Assembly (NCBI GenBank): GCA_025800395.1
Contig: JAOXRU010000067.1
Coordinates: forward strand, 1-59,829
Length of the DNA stretch: 59,829 nt
Direction of reading: 5' to 3'
From: Flavobacteriaceae bacterium
GTDB lineage: Bacteria > Bacteroidota > Bacteroidia > Flavobacteriales > Flavobacteriaceae
Of the stretch, positions 11,050 to 20,478 are shown piece by piece. Under the pieces are notes generated by a model. It did not search any database, was not told the DNA's origin, and saw only the letters and a list, made by a program, of their open reading frames with translations. Within the stretch, counting starts at the first letter, position 1. Every line of letters starts with the position of its first letter. Made by a program: the position numbers and the translations under genes.

Positions 11050-11574
11050 ATGATTTTAAAAGGATTAAAACACAAAGCTGGTTACAAAACATTAAAAAAA
11101 CAGCTTTCTTTTGACAATCAGAGTAGTAGAAAAGCTGGTGAAGGGATACGTTCATTGGGGTGTTTGGTGGATTTGGATTGGGTAGAAGATATCGCTATTT
11201 TTTACGAATTGTCAGAACGCTTGCGTTTAAAGAGCAATGCTATAAAGATACTTGGTTATCGGCATCAAGTCGATAATATTGAGCGATTTTCCGTTCCGAT
11301 GTTTTCGGAAAAAGATTTGGGATGGAGAGGTGAAATCAAAAATGGTTATGCTTTGGAGTTTCTCAGTTACGATTTTGATCTTCTCATCAATTATTATCAC
11401 CAACCTATATTACCCCTAATGCTAATGTCTTCAAAAGCTAAATCTCGATTGAAAGTAGGTTTTAGTTCTGTAGAAGAGGATATTAACAATTTGATTTTGA
11501 GCAATAAAGTAAATAGCTTTAGCAGGTTTGAAGAGGAATTGGTAAAGTATCTAAAGATTTTAAAGGAGATTTAG
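11050..11574 (+). CDS. DUF6913 family protein of unknown function
   Basis: 174 residues, soluble, with no signal peptide and a basic N-terminus (LKGLKHKAGYKTLKKQL). The sequence (REAGEG-like segment, then LDWVEDIAIFYELSERL and LGWRGEIK) looks like a small flavobacterial family that I know as DUF6913 and that commonly sits directly before dapA, as it does here (13-base gap). No catalytic motif is visible. A role linked to diaminopimelate or cell-wall metabolism is suggested only by position. Confidence 0.65.
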   Translation: MILKGLKHKAGYKTLKKQLSFDNQSSRKAGEGIRSLGCLVDLDWVEDIAIFYELSERLRLKSNAIKILGYRHQVDNIERFSVPMFSEKDLGWRGEIKNGYALEFLSYDFDLLINYYHQPILPLMLMSSKAKSRLKVGFSSVEEDINNLILSNKVNSFSRFEEELVKYLKILKEI

Positions 11575-11587
11575 ATTTACATTAGAA

Positions 11588-12484
11588 ATGAAAAAATTTT
11601 ATGGTACGGGAGTGGCATTGGTTACCCCATTTTTGGAAGATGGTTCCATAGATTGCGCCTCCTTAGAGGCTTTGGTGCACCATTGCGTAAACGATGGTGT
11701 AGAGTATTTGGTGGTTTTGGGAACTACTGCAGAAACAGCAACTCTGAGTAAACAAGAAAAACAATTGGTGGCAAAGACTGTGGTAGCTGCTAATGCCAAG
11801 AGGGTTCCGCTGGTAGTCGGGATAGGAGGAAATCATACTCAGGCTGTTGTAGATGCCCTACAGCAATTAGATTTGCAAGGTTTTGATGCGATATTGTCTG
11901 TGTCTCCGTATTATAATCGGCCGACACAGGAGGGGATTTATCAGCATTTTGTAAAAGTAGCTACACATAGTCCATTACCAATAATCATATACAATGTTCC
12001 GAGTAGGACGGCCTCCAATATAGAGGCGGCTACAGTTGCTCGATTGGCGAAGGATTGTGATCAAATAATAGGTATTAAAGAGGCAAAAGGGGATATGGTG
12101 CAAACTTATGACTTGATACGTCATACCCCTAAAGATTTTTTGGTAATTTCTGGCGATGATATCACAGCATTGGCTTCAACATTGGCAGGAGGGGCTGGAG
12201 TGATTTCGGTATTGGGACAGGCATTGGTGTCGGATTTTAGTGAAATGATCCGTTTGGGCTTGAGAAGGGAAGTGGATGCGGCTTATAGTTTGCAGTATAA
12301 ACTCATGTCGGTAATTGATTTGATATTTGAAGAAGGTAATCCTGCTGGAATCAAAAATTTATTAGAACAATTGCAAATAATTAAGAGTTCGAAGGTGCGC
12401 TTGCCACTTATTGCAGCTTCGCCAGTATTGCAAGACAAAATTAAAAGCTATTTAAAAGCCAATACTTTATTAAATATCGCCTGA
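11588..12484 (+). CDS. dapA: 4-hydroxy-tetrahydrodipicolinate synthase DapA
   Basis: 298 residues forming a TIM barrel of the DHDPS/NAL family. The Schiff-base lysine is Lys164 in GIKEAKGD. The conserved TTAETATLS loop (about 47-55), SVSPYYNRPTQEG and YNVPSRT motifs are present. It condenses pyruvate with aspartate semialdehyde, the first committed step to diaminopimelate and lysine. It probably shares a transcript with the small DUF6913 gene upstream. A 117-base gap separates it from bamD. Confidence 0.96.
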   Translation: MKKFYGTGVALVTPFLEDGSIDCASLEALVHHCVNDGVEYLVVLGTTAETATLSKQEKQLVAKTVVAANAKRVPLVVGIGGNHTQAVVDALQQLDLQGFDAILSVSPYYNRPTQEGIYQHFVKVATHSPLPIIIYNVPSRTASNIEAATVARLAKDCDQIIGIKEAKGDMVQTYDLIRHTPKDFLVISGDDITALASTLAGGAGVISVLGQALVSDFSEMIRLGLRREVDAAYSLQYKLMSVIDLIFEEGNPAGIKNLLEQLQIIKSSKVRLPLIAASPVLQDKIKSYLKANTLLNIA

Positions 12485-12601
12485 TTTTCGTTAAATATTA
12501 GCTAAAACATACAGTATAGGTTTTTATAGCTCCAAGGAAAGGATATATTAGCACTAGAAAAAATGTTTTTATTATAGTTATTATTTGATTATTTTTGCCG
12601 A

Positions 12602-13423
12602 ATGTTTAAAATGATGAAGCGACTGTTTATAGCGATTATTGCCTTGTGGATTAACTCTAGTTGTAGCCCTTATCAAAAGGCCTTAAAAAGCGAAGAAGTA
12701 AAGGTAAAGTACGAGTTAGCTGAGAAGCTATACCAAGAAAAAGATTACAAAAGGGCCAATAGGCTTTATGATCAAATCCACAAAGATTATATAGGAAAGC
12801 CGCAAGGGGAAAGAATCTTGTATTTTTATGCAAACACCCATTTCGAATTAGAAAAATATCAATTGGCTGCTTACGAATACGAACGTTTTTATAGAGCTTA
12901 CCCAAAGAGTGATAAGGTAGTAGAAGCCATGTTTATGGGGGCGAAATCCTTGTATATGGAGTCGCCAAAATACACTATAGACCAAACCGAGACAAAAGAA
13001 GCAATAGAAAAACTTCAGGTATTTATAAATACCTATCCAGATTCTCCCTTTTTGAGTGAAGCCAATGCTATGGCAAAAGAGCTGACTAATAAACTGGAAT
13101 ACAAGGCGTTGGATATTTCAAAACAGTATTTGAAATTGGGTGGTTATCGTCTGGTAAATTACCGTGCTGCGGTAGCTTCTTTTAATAATTTTATAGCAGA
13201 CTATCCAGGATCAGACTATAGAGAAGAAGCGCTTTTTTATAGATTTGAAGCTAGCTATGAATTGGCAAAGGTAAGTATTCAATCTGTTTTGCAAGAAAGA
13301 TTAGAAACGGCCCAAGAGTATTATGATGCCTTTGTTCGGTATTTTCCAGAATCGAAATTCCGTAAAAAGGCGGATAAAAACATAAGTGATATCAATAAAA
13401 GATTACAACAATTCTCTAAATAG
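12602..13423 (+). CDS. bamD: Outer membrane assembly lipoprotein BamD
   Basis: 273 residues if started at 12602; in-frame ATGs at 12611 and 12614 are equally plausible and give a more usual signal. A lipoprotein signal ends at Cys21 (SSCSPYQKALKS). The mature part consists of tetratricopeptide repeats, for example LAEKLYQEKDYKRANRLYDQI and AAYEYERFYRAYPKSDKVVEA, the BamD/ComL pattern. It is the essential accessory lipoprotein of the beta-barrel assembly machine, on the periplasmic face of the outer membrane. The omega-subunit gene follows after 8 bases. Confidence 0.93.
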   Translation: MFKMMKRLFIAIIALWINSSCSPYQKALKSEEVKVKYELAEKLYQEKDYKRANRLYDQIHKDYIGKPQGERILYFYANTHFELEKYQLAAYEYERFYRAYPKSDKVVEAMFMGAKSLYMESPKYTIDQTETKEAIEKLQVFINTYPDSPFLSEANAMAKELTNKLEYKALDISKQYLKLGGYRLVNYRAAVASFNNFIADYPGSDYREEALFYRFEASYELAKVSIQSVLQERLETAQEYYDAFVRYFPESKFRKKADKNISDINKRLQQFSK

Positions 13424-13431
13424 TTTGTATT

Positions 13432-13764
13432 ATGAAAACCAATGATTTAAAGAAAGTAAATGCGCCAACATCCACCGTTACGATCAATCGAAATGAATTT
13501 GATGCTGGAACAGACAATATTTATGAAGCCATTTCTATAGTTGCTAAAAGAGCGGTACAGATAAATGGAGAAATCAAAAAAGAGCTGATAGAGAAGTTGG
13601 AGGAGTTTGCAACCTATAACGACAGTTTGGAAGAAATCTTTGAAAACAAAGAGCAAATCGAGGTATCTCGCTTTTACGAAAAACTACCAAAGCCACACGC
13701 CTTGGCCATAGAAGAGTGGTTGGAAGATAAAATTTACTACAGAAACACCGAAAAAGAAGCTTAG
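13432..13764 (+). CDS. rpoZ: RNA polymerase omega subunit, Bacteroidota type
   Basis: 110 residues. The central stretch FDAGTDNIYEAISIVAKRAVQIN corresponds to the conserved omega core that contacts the beta' subunit. The acidic C-terminal half is typical of the Bacteroidota form. It assists assembly of RNA polymerase. The order bamD-omega-coaBC-porD-recN is a common flavobacterial arrangement. The stop TAG overlaps the GTG start of coaBC by one base. Confidence 0.87.
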   Translation: MKTNDLKKVNAPTSTVTINRNEFDAGTDNIYEAISIVAKRAVQINGEIKKELIEKLEEFATYNDSLEEIFENKEQIEVSRFYEKLPKPHALAIEEWLEDKIYYRNTEKEA

Positions 13765-14984
13765 TGTCTGTATTCCAGGGGAAGCATATTTTACTCGGAA
13801 TCAGTGGGGGAATTGCCGCCTATAAATCCACGTATTTGGTTCGGCTTTTTAAAAAAGTCGGTGCAGAAGTAAAAGTATTGATGACGCCAAGTGCAGCAGA
13901 TTTTGTAACACCGCTAACTCTAAGTACGCTTTCTCAGAATCCAGTTTATAGCCAGTTTGTAGACGAAGAAAATACAGAAGCCGGATTATGGAACAACCAT
14001 GTGGACTTAGCGCTATGGGCAGATTATATGATTATAGCCCCTGCCACGGCCAATACCATGGGGAAAATGGTAAACGGTATAGTAGATAACTTGCTAATGG
14101 CGACTTATCTTTCCGCAAAATGTCCGGTATATATTGCTCCAGCTATGGATTTGGATATGTACCAACATCCTAGTACAAAACATTCTTTGGGTAAATTAGA
14201 GGGTTTTGGACATGTAATAATTCCAGTGGGAACTGGCTTTTTGGCTAGTGGGCTAGAAGGCAAAGGTCGTATGGCAGAGCCCAATGAGATATTTGATTTT
14301 ATCGATAATCATATTCGAAAAAATCTACCTTGGTTGGGTAAAAAAGTATTAATAACGGCTGGTCCCACTTATGAAGCCATTGATCCCGTACGCTTTATTG
14401 GAAATCATTCTTCTGGCCTTATGGGTGTAGAGCTCGCCAAAAGAGCAGCAACTTTAGGAGCTGAAGTCACCCTAGTTTTGGGCCCATCTTCGCACAAGGT
14501 GAATTCGGATATAAATTTGGTGTCAGTGATAAGTGCAGAAGAGATGTATCGTGCTTCACATGAGAATTTTTCTGATGCAGATATAGTCATTTGTGCAGCC
14601 GCCGTTTCGGATTATAGGCCCAAGGAAATGGCTGCTCAAAAAATCAAGAAAAAGTCTGAAATAATAACTTTAGAGTTGATAAAAAACAAGGATATTTTAG
14701 CAAGCTTGGGTCAGATAAAAAACACGCAGTTTTTGGTAGGCTTTGCACTAGAAACCCAACACGAAGAAGCAAATGCTAAAGATAAATTACAACGCAAAAA
14801 TTTGGATGCCATCGTACTCAATTCCTTAAATGATAAGGGAGCGGGCTTTGGACATCCTACAAATAAAATTCGTTTTATAGATAAGAATTTACAGATTTGT
14901 TCGTTTAGTTTAAAAAGTAAAGCCGATGTAGCGGTGGATATCTGTAACGAAATAGAAAAACGAATATGCGTAACTTCCTCATAA
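13764..14984 (+). CDS. coaBC: Bifunctional phosphopantothenoylcysteine decarboxylase/synthetase CoaBC
   Basis: 406 residues with a GTG start overlapping the omega stop (TAGTG). The N-terminal flavoprotein domain has GISGGIAAYK and the active-site stretch PAMDLDMYQHP. The C-terminal synthetase has LITAGPTYEAIDPVRFIGN, SSGLMG and CAAAVSDYRP. It joins cysteine to phosphopantothenate and decarboxylates the product in coenzyme A synthesis. A second CoA gene, coaE, lies 5.5 kb downstream. The last 19 bases overlap the start of porD. Confidence 0.96.
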   Translation: MSVFQGKHILLGISGGIAAYKSTYLVRLFKKVGAEVKVLMTPSAADFVTPLTLSTLSQNPVYSQFVDEENTEAGLWNNHVDLALWADYMIIAPATANTMGKMVNGIVDNLLMATYLSAKCPVYIAPAMDLDMYQHPSTKHSLGKLEGFGHVIIPVGTGFLASGLEGKGRMAEPNEIFDFIDNHIRKNLPWLGKKVLITAGPTYEAIDPVRFIGNHSSGLMGVELAKRAATLGAEVTLVLGPSSHKVNSDINLVSVISAEEMYRASHENFSDADIVICAAAVSDYRPKEMAAQKIKKKSEIITLELIKNKDILASLGQIKNTQFLVGFALETQHEEANAKDKLQRKNLDAIVLNSLNDKGAGFGHPTNKIRFIDKNLQICSFSLKSKADVAVDICNEIEKRICVTSS

Positions 14985-15856
14985 TATGTTTTTGTATCTT
15001 AATTAGCTGGAAAAGCTACTCCCAAGAGTTGAATGCTTCTATAGTGGTCAACTCCGACAAAATTTCACAGACCAACCAGCAGGTATTTAATACTTTGGAA
15101 CGTGCACTAAACGAATTTGTCAATAAAACGAAATGGACAAATAAAATTTACAAATTACAAGAAAAGGTAAATTGTAATATGCAAATCAATATTCAGGAAT
15201 TTGAAGGGGATCGTTTTGGTGCAACCATTCAAGTACAATCTACACGTCCAGTATACGGTACAAGCTATGAAACTCCAGTATTTAATTATAATGACAAACA
15301 ATTTAGATTTGAATATACAGAGTTTGAGCCGCTGATCTATAACGAAAACAATATAGATTCCAACCTAGTTGCGGTAATATCCTATTATGTATATATTGTT
15401 TTAGGTATGGACGGAGACACCTTTTCTTTGGAAGGTGGAAGTCCGTATTTTGAAAAAGCACAAGCAATTGCATCCATGGCCCAGGGTACCAACTACAGTG
15501 GATGGAAGAGAAATGATGGCAATAGAAATCGTTTTATCCTCATAGATAATTTGATGTCTAATGCTTTTAGAGAATATCGTATTTTGATGTACAATTATCA
15601 CCGTAAAGGTTTAGATATCATGGCGTCAAAAGCAGTAACTGCCAAGCAGACAATTGCAGGATCTATGCGTTTGTTGGATCCATTGGTAAAGCGCAGACCC
15701 AATGCCTTTCTCATCCAAACGTTTTTTGATGCAAAAACTACCGAAATCGTGAATTTGTTTTCAGACGGCCCCAAAGTAGATGTCAAGCGTTTGTTGGAAG
15801 TATTGATGCGGGTAGCGCCTATTTATTCCAACGAATGGAAAGAAATCAAGTATTAG
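14966..15856 (+). CDS. porD: PorD-like DUF4835 protein, type IX secretion accessory
   Basis: 296 residues with an N-terminal signal (MRNFLIICFCILISWKSYSQ) cleaved before Glu21 or thereabouts. The mature sequence, with ELNASIVVNSDKI, FNTLERALNEFVN and GWKRNDGNRNRF, is the DUF4835 family, annotated as PorD and linked to type IX secretion in Bacteroidota. It acts in the periplasm; its precise role is unsettled. It overlaps coaBC and precedes recN, the usual flavobacterial order. No core T9SS genes are in the window. Confidence 0.87.
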   Translation: MRNFLIICFCILISWKSYSQELNASIVVNSDKISQTNQQVFNTLERALNEFVNKTKWTNKIYKLQEKVNCNMQINIQEFEGDRFGATIQVQSTRPVYGTSYETPVFNYNDKQFRFEYTEFEPLIYNENNIDSNLVAVISYYVYIVLGMDGDTFSLEGGSPYFEKAQAIASMAQGTNYSGWKRNDGNRNRFILIDNLMSNAFREYRILMYNYHRKGLDIMASKAVTAKQTIAGSMRLLDPLVKRRPNAFLIQTFFDAKTTEIVNLFSDGPKVDVKRLLEVLMRVAPIYSNEWKEIKY

Positions 15857-15985
15857 GTTTATTCTTGCAATAGAATTTTAAAAAAAAATGAGCTTGTACA
15901 ACAATATTTGGTACGAACTATTCCTTGTAAATTTTGTAGCACAAAAATATCATTTATCTTTACCTTATAAATAGAAAAAGGAAAC

Positions 15986-17641
15986 GTGTTACAATCCCTT
16001 CGCATTAGAAATTACGCTTTGATAACCGAAATGGAAATGGACTTCCAAAACGGTTTTTCTGTTATTACTGGTGAGACAGGGGCAGGAAAATCTATTCTGC
16101 TCGGAGGTCTTGGGTTGGTATTGGGAAATAGGGCGGATATGTCTGCGCTTCGCAATGCCGAGGCCAAATGTGTAATAGAGGCAGAGTTTTCCATATCTAA
16201 GTACGAATTACAATCTTTTTTTCGAGACCAAGATCTGGATTATGAAGCGACAAGTATCCTAAGGCGTGAAATTTTGCCTAGTGGAAAATCTCGTGCCTTT
16301 GTAAATGATAGCCCAGTCAATTTGCAGACATTACAAAAGCTCGGAAAGCAGCTTATAGATGTTCACTCTCAGCACCAGACATTGGCATTAACTCAAGATG
16401 GCTTTTTGTTACAATTCGTAGATGCAGTAGCGGGTAATTTGGAAATATTGAAGTCTTATCGTGCAGAATTTGAGTCTTATAAACAGAAACAGAAGAGATT
16501 GACACTTCTACAACAAGAAGCAAAAATTTCGAATGATGAGGCAGATTACAATCAGTTTTTGTTGGAAGAGTTGCTGTCTGCTAAGCTCGATACTGTAAAT
16601 ATTCAGGCTTTGGAAGCAGAACAGGAGGCACTTAGCAATGTAGAGTCTATCAAAGAAAACCTAAGTCAGGCTCAGCAAGTACTTAGCGACGAAACCATGG
16701 GCCTGCTTCAGACTATGGGTATTCTCAAGCAAAACACTACTGCTTTGGCAAATTTTGGGAAAAATTATATTGAATTGCAAAATCGCGTGCAATCCCTTTA
16801 TATAGAAACAGATGATATATATGCAGAAGTGGAAAATATGATGGAGCAACTCACGGATGACCCACATGCTTTGGCTACAGTAAACGATCGTTTGGAGTTG
16901 TTGTATGCTTTACTTCAAAAACATCAGGTACAAAGTGTAGAAGCGCTATTGGAGGTTCAAAATACATTGGATGAAAAAGTGCAAAATAACGCCAATTTGG
17001 ATACGCATATTGCGCAGTTGGAAACGGAGCTGGCTGCAATAGAAGCATCTTTGCAGAAAGAGGCTTTGCATTTGCAAAAAAATAGATTGCATGCTATACC
17101 CCAATTAAAAGAAAAGTTGGAACGTGCCCTAAAAGCGCTTGGCATGCCAAATGCTGAATTTTCTATAGAGTTAGAAGATGCGGAAGTCTTGCATGCAGAT
17201 GGTATAGATAAGTTGCAATTTTTGTTTTCTGCCAACAAAGGAGCAGCCTTTGGTAGTCTAAAAAAAGTGGCTAGTGGAGGAGAGTTGTCTAGAATCATGT
17301 TGAGTATGAAGTCTATCTTGGCCGGTTATATGAGTTTGCCAACCATAATGTTTGATGAAATCGATACTGGAGTTTCTGGAGATATTGCGCAAAAAATGGG
17401 TGAAATCATGCGTTGGATGAGTAAGAATATGCAAGTGTTTAGCATCACCCATTTGCCCCAAGTAGCTGCAAAGGGGCAGCAACATTATAAAGTATATAAG
17501 CAAGAACAAGGGGAAAGAACCATTTCTCAAATGAAGATATTGTCTAAGGAAGAACGGATACTTGAATTGGCTGAAATGCTTGGCGGTAAAGAAATATCCG
17601 ATTCGGCCTTGGCTCATGCTAAAGAATTGTTGGAAGCTTAA
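15986..17641 (+). CDS. recN: DNA repair protein RecN
   Basis: 551 residues with a GTG start at 15986. It is an SMC-like ATPase: Walker A GETGAGKS at residues 29-36, then long coiled-coil arms (about 150-370) with an internal break. The ABC signature is VASGGELSRIMLSMKS and Walker B is PTIMFDEIDTGVSG, with the D-loop region following. It acts in recombinational repair of double-strand breaks. All ATPase motifs are intact and the length is normal. Confidence 0.96.
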   Translation: MLQSLRIRNYALITEMEMDFQNGFSVITGETGAGKSILLGGLGLVLGNRADMSALRNAEAKCVIEAEFSISKYELQSFFRDQDLDYEATSILRREILPSGKSRAFVNDSPVNLQTLQKLGKQLIDVHSQHQTLALTQDGFLLQFVDAVAGNLEILKSYRAEFESYKQKQKRLTLLQQEAKISNDEADYNQFLLEELLSAKLDTVNIQALEAEQEALSNVESIKENLSQAQQVLSDETMGLLQTMGILKQNTTALANFGKNYIELQNRVQSLYIETDDIYAEVENMMEQLTDDPHALATVNDRLELLYALLQKHQVQSVEALLEVQNTLDEKVQNNANLDTHIAQLETELAAIEASLQKEALHLQKNRLHAIPQLKEKLERALKALGMPNAEFSIELEDAEVLHADGIDKLQFLFSANKGAAFGSLKKVASGGELSRIMLSMKSILAGYMSLPTIMFDEIDTGVSGDIAQKMGEIMRWMSKNMQVFSITHLPQVAAKGQQHYKVYKQEQGERTISQMKILSKEERILELAEMLGGKEISDSALAHAKELLEA

Positions 17642-17658
17642 TTAAACTAAAAACATAT

Positions 17659-18474
17659 ATGTCTTATCAATTATTAAAAGGAAAGAGAGGAATCATATTT
17701 GGAGCCTTGGACGAGAACTCTATTGCGTGGAAAACAGCAGAAAGGGTGCATGAAGAGGGAGGAACTTTTGTTTTGACCAATGCGCCAGTAGCTTTGCGCA
17801 TGGGGCAAATAGATGCGCTTGCTGAAAAAACTGGAGCCAAGGTGATAGCTGCGGATGCTACCAATTTATATGATTTGCAGGAATTGGTAGAAAAAAGTAT
17901 AGAAATTCTTGGAGGAAAATTGGATTTTGTGTTGCATTCTATAGGAATGTCGGTTAATGTACGCAAAGGACGTCATTATACGGATCAAAAATATGATTTT
18001 ACTACCAAAGGATGGGATGTGTCGGCAGTTTCTTTTCATAAACTAATGCAGACTCTTTACCAAAAAGAAGCAATGAATGCTTGGGGAAGCATTGTTGGAT
18101 TGACCTATATGGCTGCACAGCGAACCTTTCCCGATTATAATGATATGGCAGACAACAAAGCTTATCTGGAGTCTATCGCTAGGAGTTTTGGGTATTTTTT
18201 TGGACAAAAAAGCCAAGTGCGTGTCAATACTATTTCCCAGTCTCCCACTATGACAACAGCAGGAAAAGGGGTAAAAGGATTTGATGGGTTTATCAATTAC
18301 GCAGAGAAAATGGCACCTTTGGGAAATGCATCAGCTTTGGATTGTGCCAACTATACCATTAGTCTTTTTTCGGATTTAACCAAAATGGTCACGATGCAAA
18401 ATCTCTTTCACGATGGAGGCTTTTCAAAAGTAGGGGTAAGCCAAGAGGTGGTAGATATGTTTGAAAATCATTAG
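17659..18474 (+). CDS. fabI: Enoyl-ACP reductase FabI
   Basis: 271 residues of the short-chain dehydrogenase fold. It has an atypical N-terminal nucleotide-binding stretch (GKRGIIFGALDENSIAWKTA), as in FabI enzymes, and an active-site region YMAAQRTFPDYNDMADNKAYLES with the Tyr-x6-Lys pair shifted as usual for FabI. It reduces trans-2-enoyl-ACP with NAD(P)H in the last step of fatty-acid elongation. It lies 17 bases after recN and 24 before the glycosyltransferase, so it is probably in the same transcription unit. Confidence 0.95.
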   Translation: MSYQLLKGKRGIIFGALDENSIAWKTAERVHEEGGTFVLTNAPVALRMGQIDALAEKTGAKVIAADATNLYDLQELVEKSIEILGGKLDFVLHSIGMSVNVRKGRHYTDQKYDFTTKGWDVSAVSFHKLMQTLYQKEAMNAWGSIVGLTYMAAQRTFPDYNDMADNKAYLESIARSFGYFFGQKSQVRVNTISQSPTMTTAGKGVKGFDGFINYAEKMAPLGNASALDCANYTISLFSDLTKMVTMQNLFHDGGFSKVGVSQEVVDMFENH

Positions 18475-18498
18475 AATGAGGACTTTTAAATAGCTGTT

Positions 18499-19512
18499 AT
18501 GGAGATTTTTTATTCTTTTGTGATACCTGTCTATAATAGACCAGAGGAAATCGAGGAGTTGTTACAAAGTTTGAAAAAGCAAACCTTTTCGTCCCCTTTT
18601 GAAGTTGTCATCGTAGACGATGGTTCGGATTTGGATAGCAAATCTGTTGTTGTTGCATTCGAAAACCAGTTGGATATACATTATCATTACAAAAATAATA
18701 CGGGGCCTGGACATTCTCGAAATATTGGAATGGGACTAGCAAAAGGCAATTATTATCTGATCTTGGATTCGGATTGTATTTTGCCTACACAATATTTGGA
18801 GGAAGTCGATAGGTTTTTAAAAGCGAACTATGTAGATTGTTTTGGAGGTCCGGATGAGGCTCATGAGCAGTTTAGTGTTGTTCAAAAAGCAATCAACTAT
18901 GCCATGACTTCTGTATTGACTACTGGGGGAATTAGAGGAAAAAAAAAAGCAGTAAACAAGTTTCAGCCCCGATCGTTTAATATGGGGATTTCTCAGAAAG
19001 CCTTTGAGGCTACGCAAGGATTTGGAAGAATACACCCTGGAGAAGACCCAGACCTCACCATTCGAATATGGGATCAAGGTTTTGAAACCGCACTTATACC
19101 TGATGCTTTTGTATATCACAAAAGACGTATAGACTGGAAAAAATTTCATACGCAGGTTAGAAAATTTGGTTTGGTACGTCCTATACTCAATAGTTGGCAT
19201 CCACATACAGCCAAACTTACCTACTGGTTTCCAACTATGTTTATTTTAGGGTTAGTTTTCTCCATAATGCACTGCTTTTTAGCTATTAATTGTTTATTTT
19301 TGAGTATATATGGGATTTATTTTTCTATTTTGTTCTTGGATGCATGGTGGAAAAACAAAAGTATTTTAATTGCTTTTTATGCGATTTATGCAACCTTAGT
19401 GCAGTTCTGGGGCTACGGTATTGGTTTTTTAACTTCAACTTTTTGGATAAGATGGTATAAGAAAGATCCCGAGAAACAGTTTCCAAAACTATTCTTTAAA
19501 AAGCAAGAATGA
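18499..19512 (+). CDS. Family 2 glycosyltransferase, membrane-anchored
   Basis: 337 residues. The GT-A domain has the nucleotide-binding start FVIPVYNRPEEIEELL, IVDDGS near residue 38-43 and the metal-binding LDSDC motif at about residues 93-97. The acceptor-side motif is FGRIHPGEDPDLTIR. Two or three hydrophobic segments at about residues 247-310 anchor it in the membrane. It probably transfers a sugar to a lipid or cell-envelope acceptor; donor and acceptor are unknown. Its stop overlaps the ATG of the YbbR gene by 4 bases. Confidence 0.88.
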   Translation: MEIFYSFVIPVYNRPEEIEELLQSLKKQTFSSPFEVVIVDDGSDLDSKSVVVAFENQLDIHYHYKNNTGPGHSRNIGMGLAKGNYYLILDSDCILPTQYLEEVDRFLKANYVDCFGGPDEAHEQFSVVQKAINYAMTSVLTTGGIRGKKKAVNKFQPRSFNMGISQKAFEATQGFGRIHPGEDPDLTIRIWDQGFETALIPDAFVYHKRRIDWKKFHTQVRKFGLVRPILNSWHPHTAKLTYWFPTMFILGLVFSIMHCFLAINCLFLSIYGIYFSILFLDAWWKNKSILIAFYAIYATLVQFWGYGIGFLTSTFWIRWYKKDPEKQFPKLFFKKQE

Positions 19513-20465
19513 AAAACAATAAAGAGATATTGAAACTACCAAAGCGCAAATGGAATCTTTTTATTGTTTGTTTGTTGTTGTCTTTTATTTCCTGGTTTTT
19601 TATCCAACTCTCGGAAGTGTATACTGGAGTGATTACTTTTGGCATCCGGTATAAAAATATTCCCAAGAATTTGATTCTAAGAGAGGCAAAGCATCAGAAG
19701 ATACAAGCTACGGTAAAGGCTAGCGGATACTATTTGTTCATTTCAAAATTGCGTCAAAAACGTATCGATGTAGATTTGGCGCAAATAAGCAACCGAAAAA
19801 AAGGGATTTACGTTTTGCGAGAATCTCAATTTTCTCCTAAAATTACCAGCCAAATCGATTCCGATGTGGAAATTTTGGGGGTAGATGTGCATGAGTTGAT
19901 TTTTGAAATGGAAGATATTATAGAAAAGAAAGTGGTAGTTATTCCACAAATAGATTTGATACCAGCATCCAATCATATGATGGTGGGAGCGATGCGATGG
20001 TTTCCGGATAGTGTAGTTGTATATGGAGCTTCTAAAGATCTGGCTAATATAGAGCATCTCAAAACCAGAATTTCTCAACAAGAGAATCTAAAAACGAAAT
20101 TTCAAGAAGACGTTTACCTGAATTTAGAGGATTACGCGGAATTACAATTGAATTTTTCTCACGAAAAAATCAAAATTGAGGCCGAATTTCAGGAGTTTAC
20201 AGAGAAGGAATTTGATTTGGAAATAAAGGTACATCACTTGCCAGAAAGTGTAAGTATCAAAACGTTTCCGTCCAAAGTGCACTTGGTCTGTCAGATACCT
20301 GTAAATAAAGTACAAAGTATACAAGCAAGCGATTTTGAAGTCAGTGCCAATTTTGATCAGATTCAAAACAATATACTGAAAGTATCAGTTTCCCGAAAAC
20401 CTTTTTATGTAAAGAATGTAGAAGTAGACCCACAACAAGTGACCTTTCTGCTAAAAAAAATGTAA
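19509..20465 (+). CDS. YbbR-like domain protein
   Basis: 318 residues. One N-terminal membrane helix (about residues 17-35, LFIVCLLLSFISWFFIQLS) is followed by YbbR-type beta repeats in the periplasm (about 40-120 and 125-210, with IPQIDLIPASNHMMVG and PDSVVVYGASKDLANI). In Firmicutes the YbbR protein CdaR controls the c-di-AMP cyclase. No cyclase is present here, so that role is not implied. It is coupled to the glycosyltransferase upstream and followed by coaE. Confidence 0.82.
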   Translation: MKNNKEILKLPKRKWNLFIVCLLLSFISWFFIQLSEVYTGVITFGIRYKNIPKNLILREAKHQKIQATVKASGYYLFISKLRQKRIDVDLAQISNRKKGIYVLRESQFSPKITSQIDSDVEILGVDVHELIFEMEDIIEKKVVVIPQIDLIPASNHMMVGAMRWFPDSVVVYGASKDLANIEHLKTRISQQENLKTKFQEDVYLNLEDYAELQLNFSHEKIKIEAEFQEFTEKEFDLEIKVHHLPESVSIKTFPSKVHLVCQIPVNKVQSIQASDFEVSANFDQIQNNILKVSVSRKPFYVKNVEVDPQQVTFLLKKM

Positions 20466-20478
20466 TAAAATACCGAAC

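Noticed and set aside
12590..12597. TATTTTTG as the -7 box of bamD
   Set aside because: It lies 4 bases before the first ATG and has no well-placed -33 element. It would work only if translation starts at 12611 or 12614, so it is not listed as a feature.
17258..17617. 119-residue minus-strand frame opposite recN
   Set aside because: Lies entirely within recN, which has all its ATPase motifs. The minus-strand frame has the His/Phe-rich composition typical of an antisense shadow.
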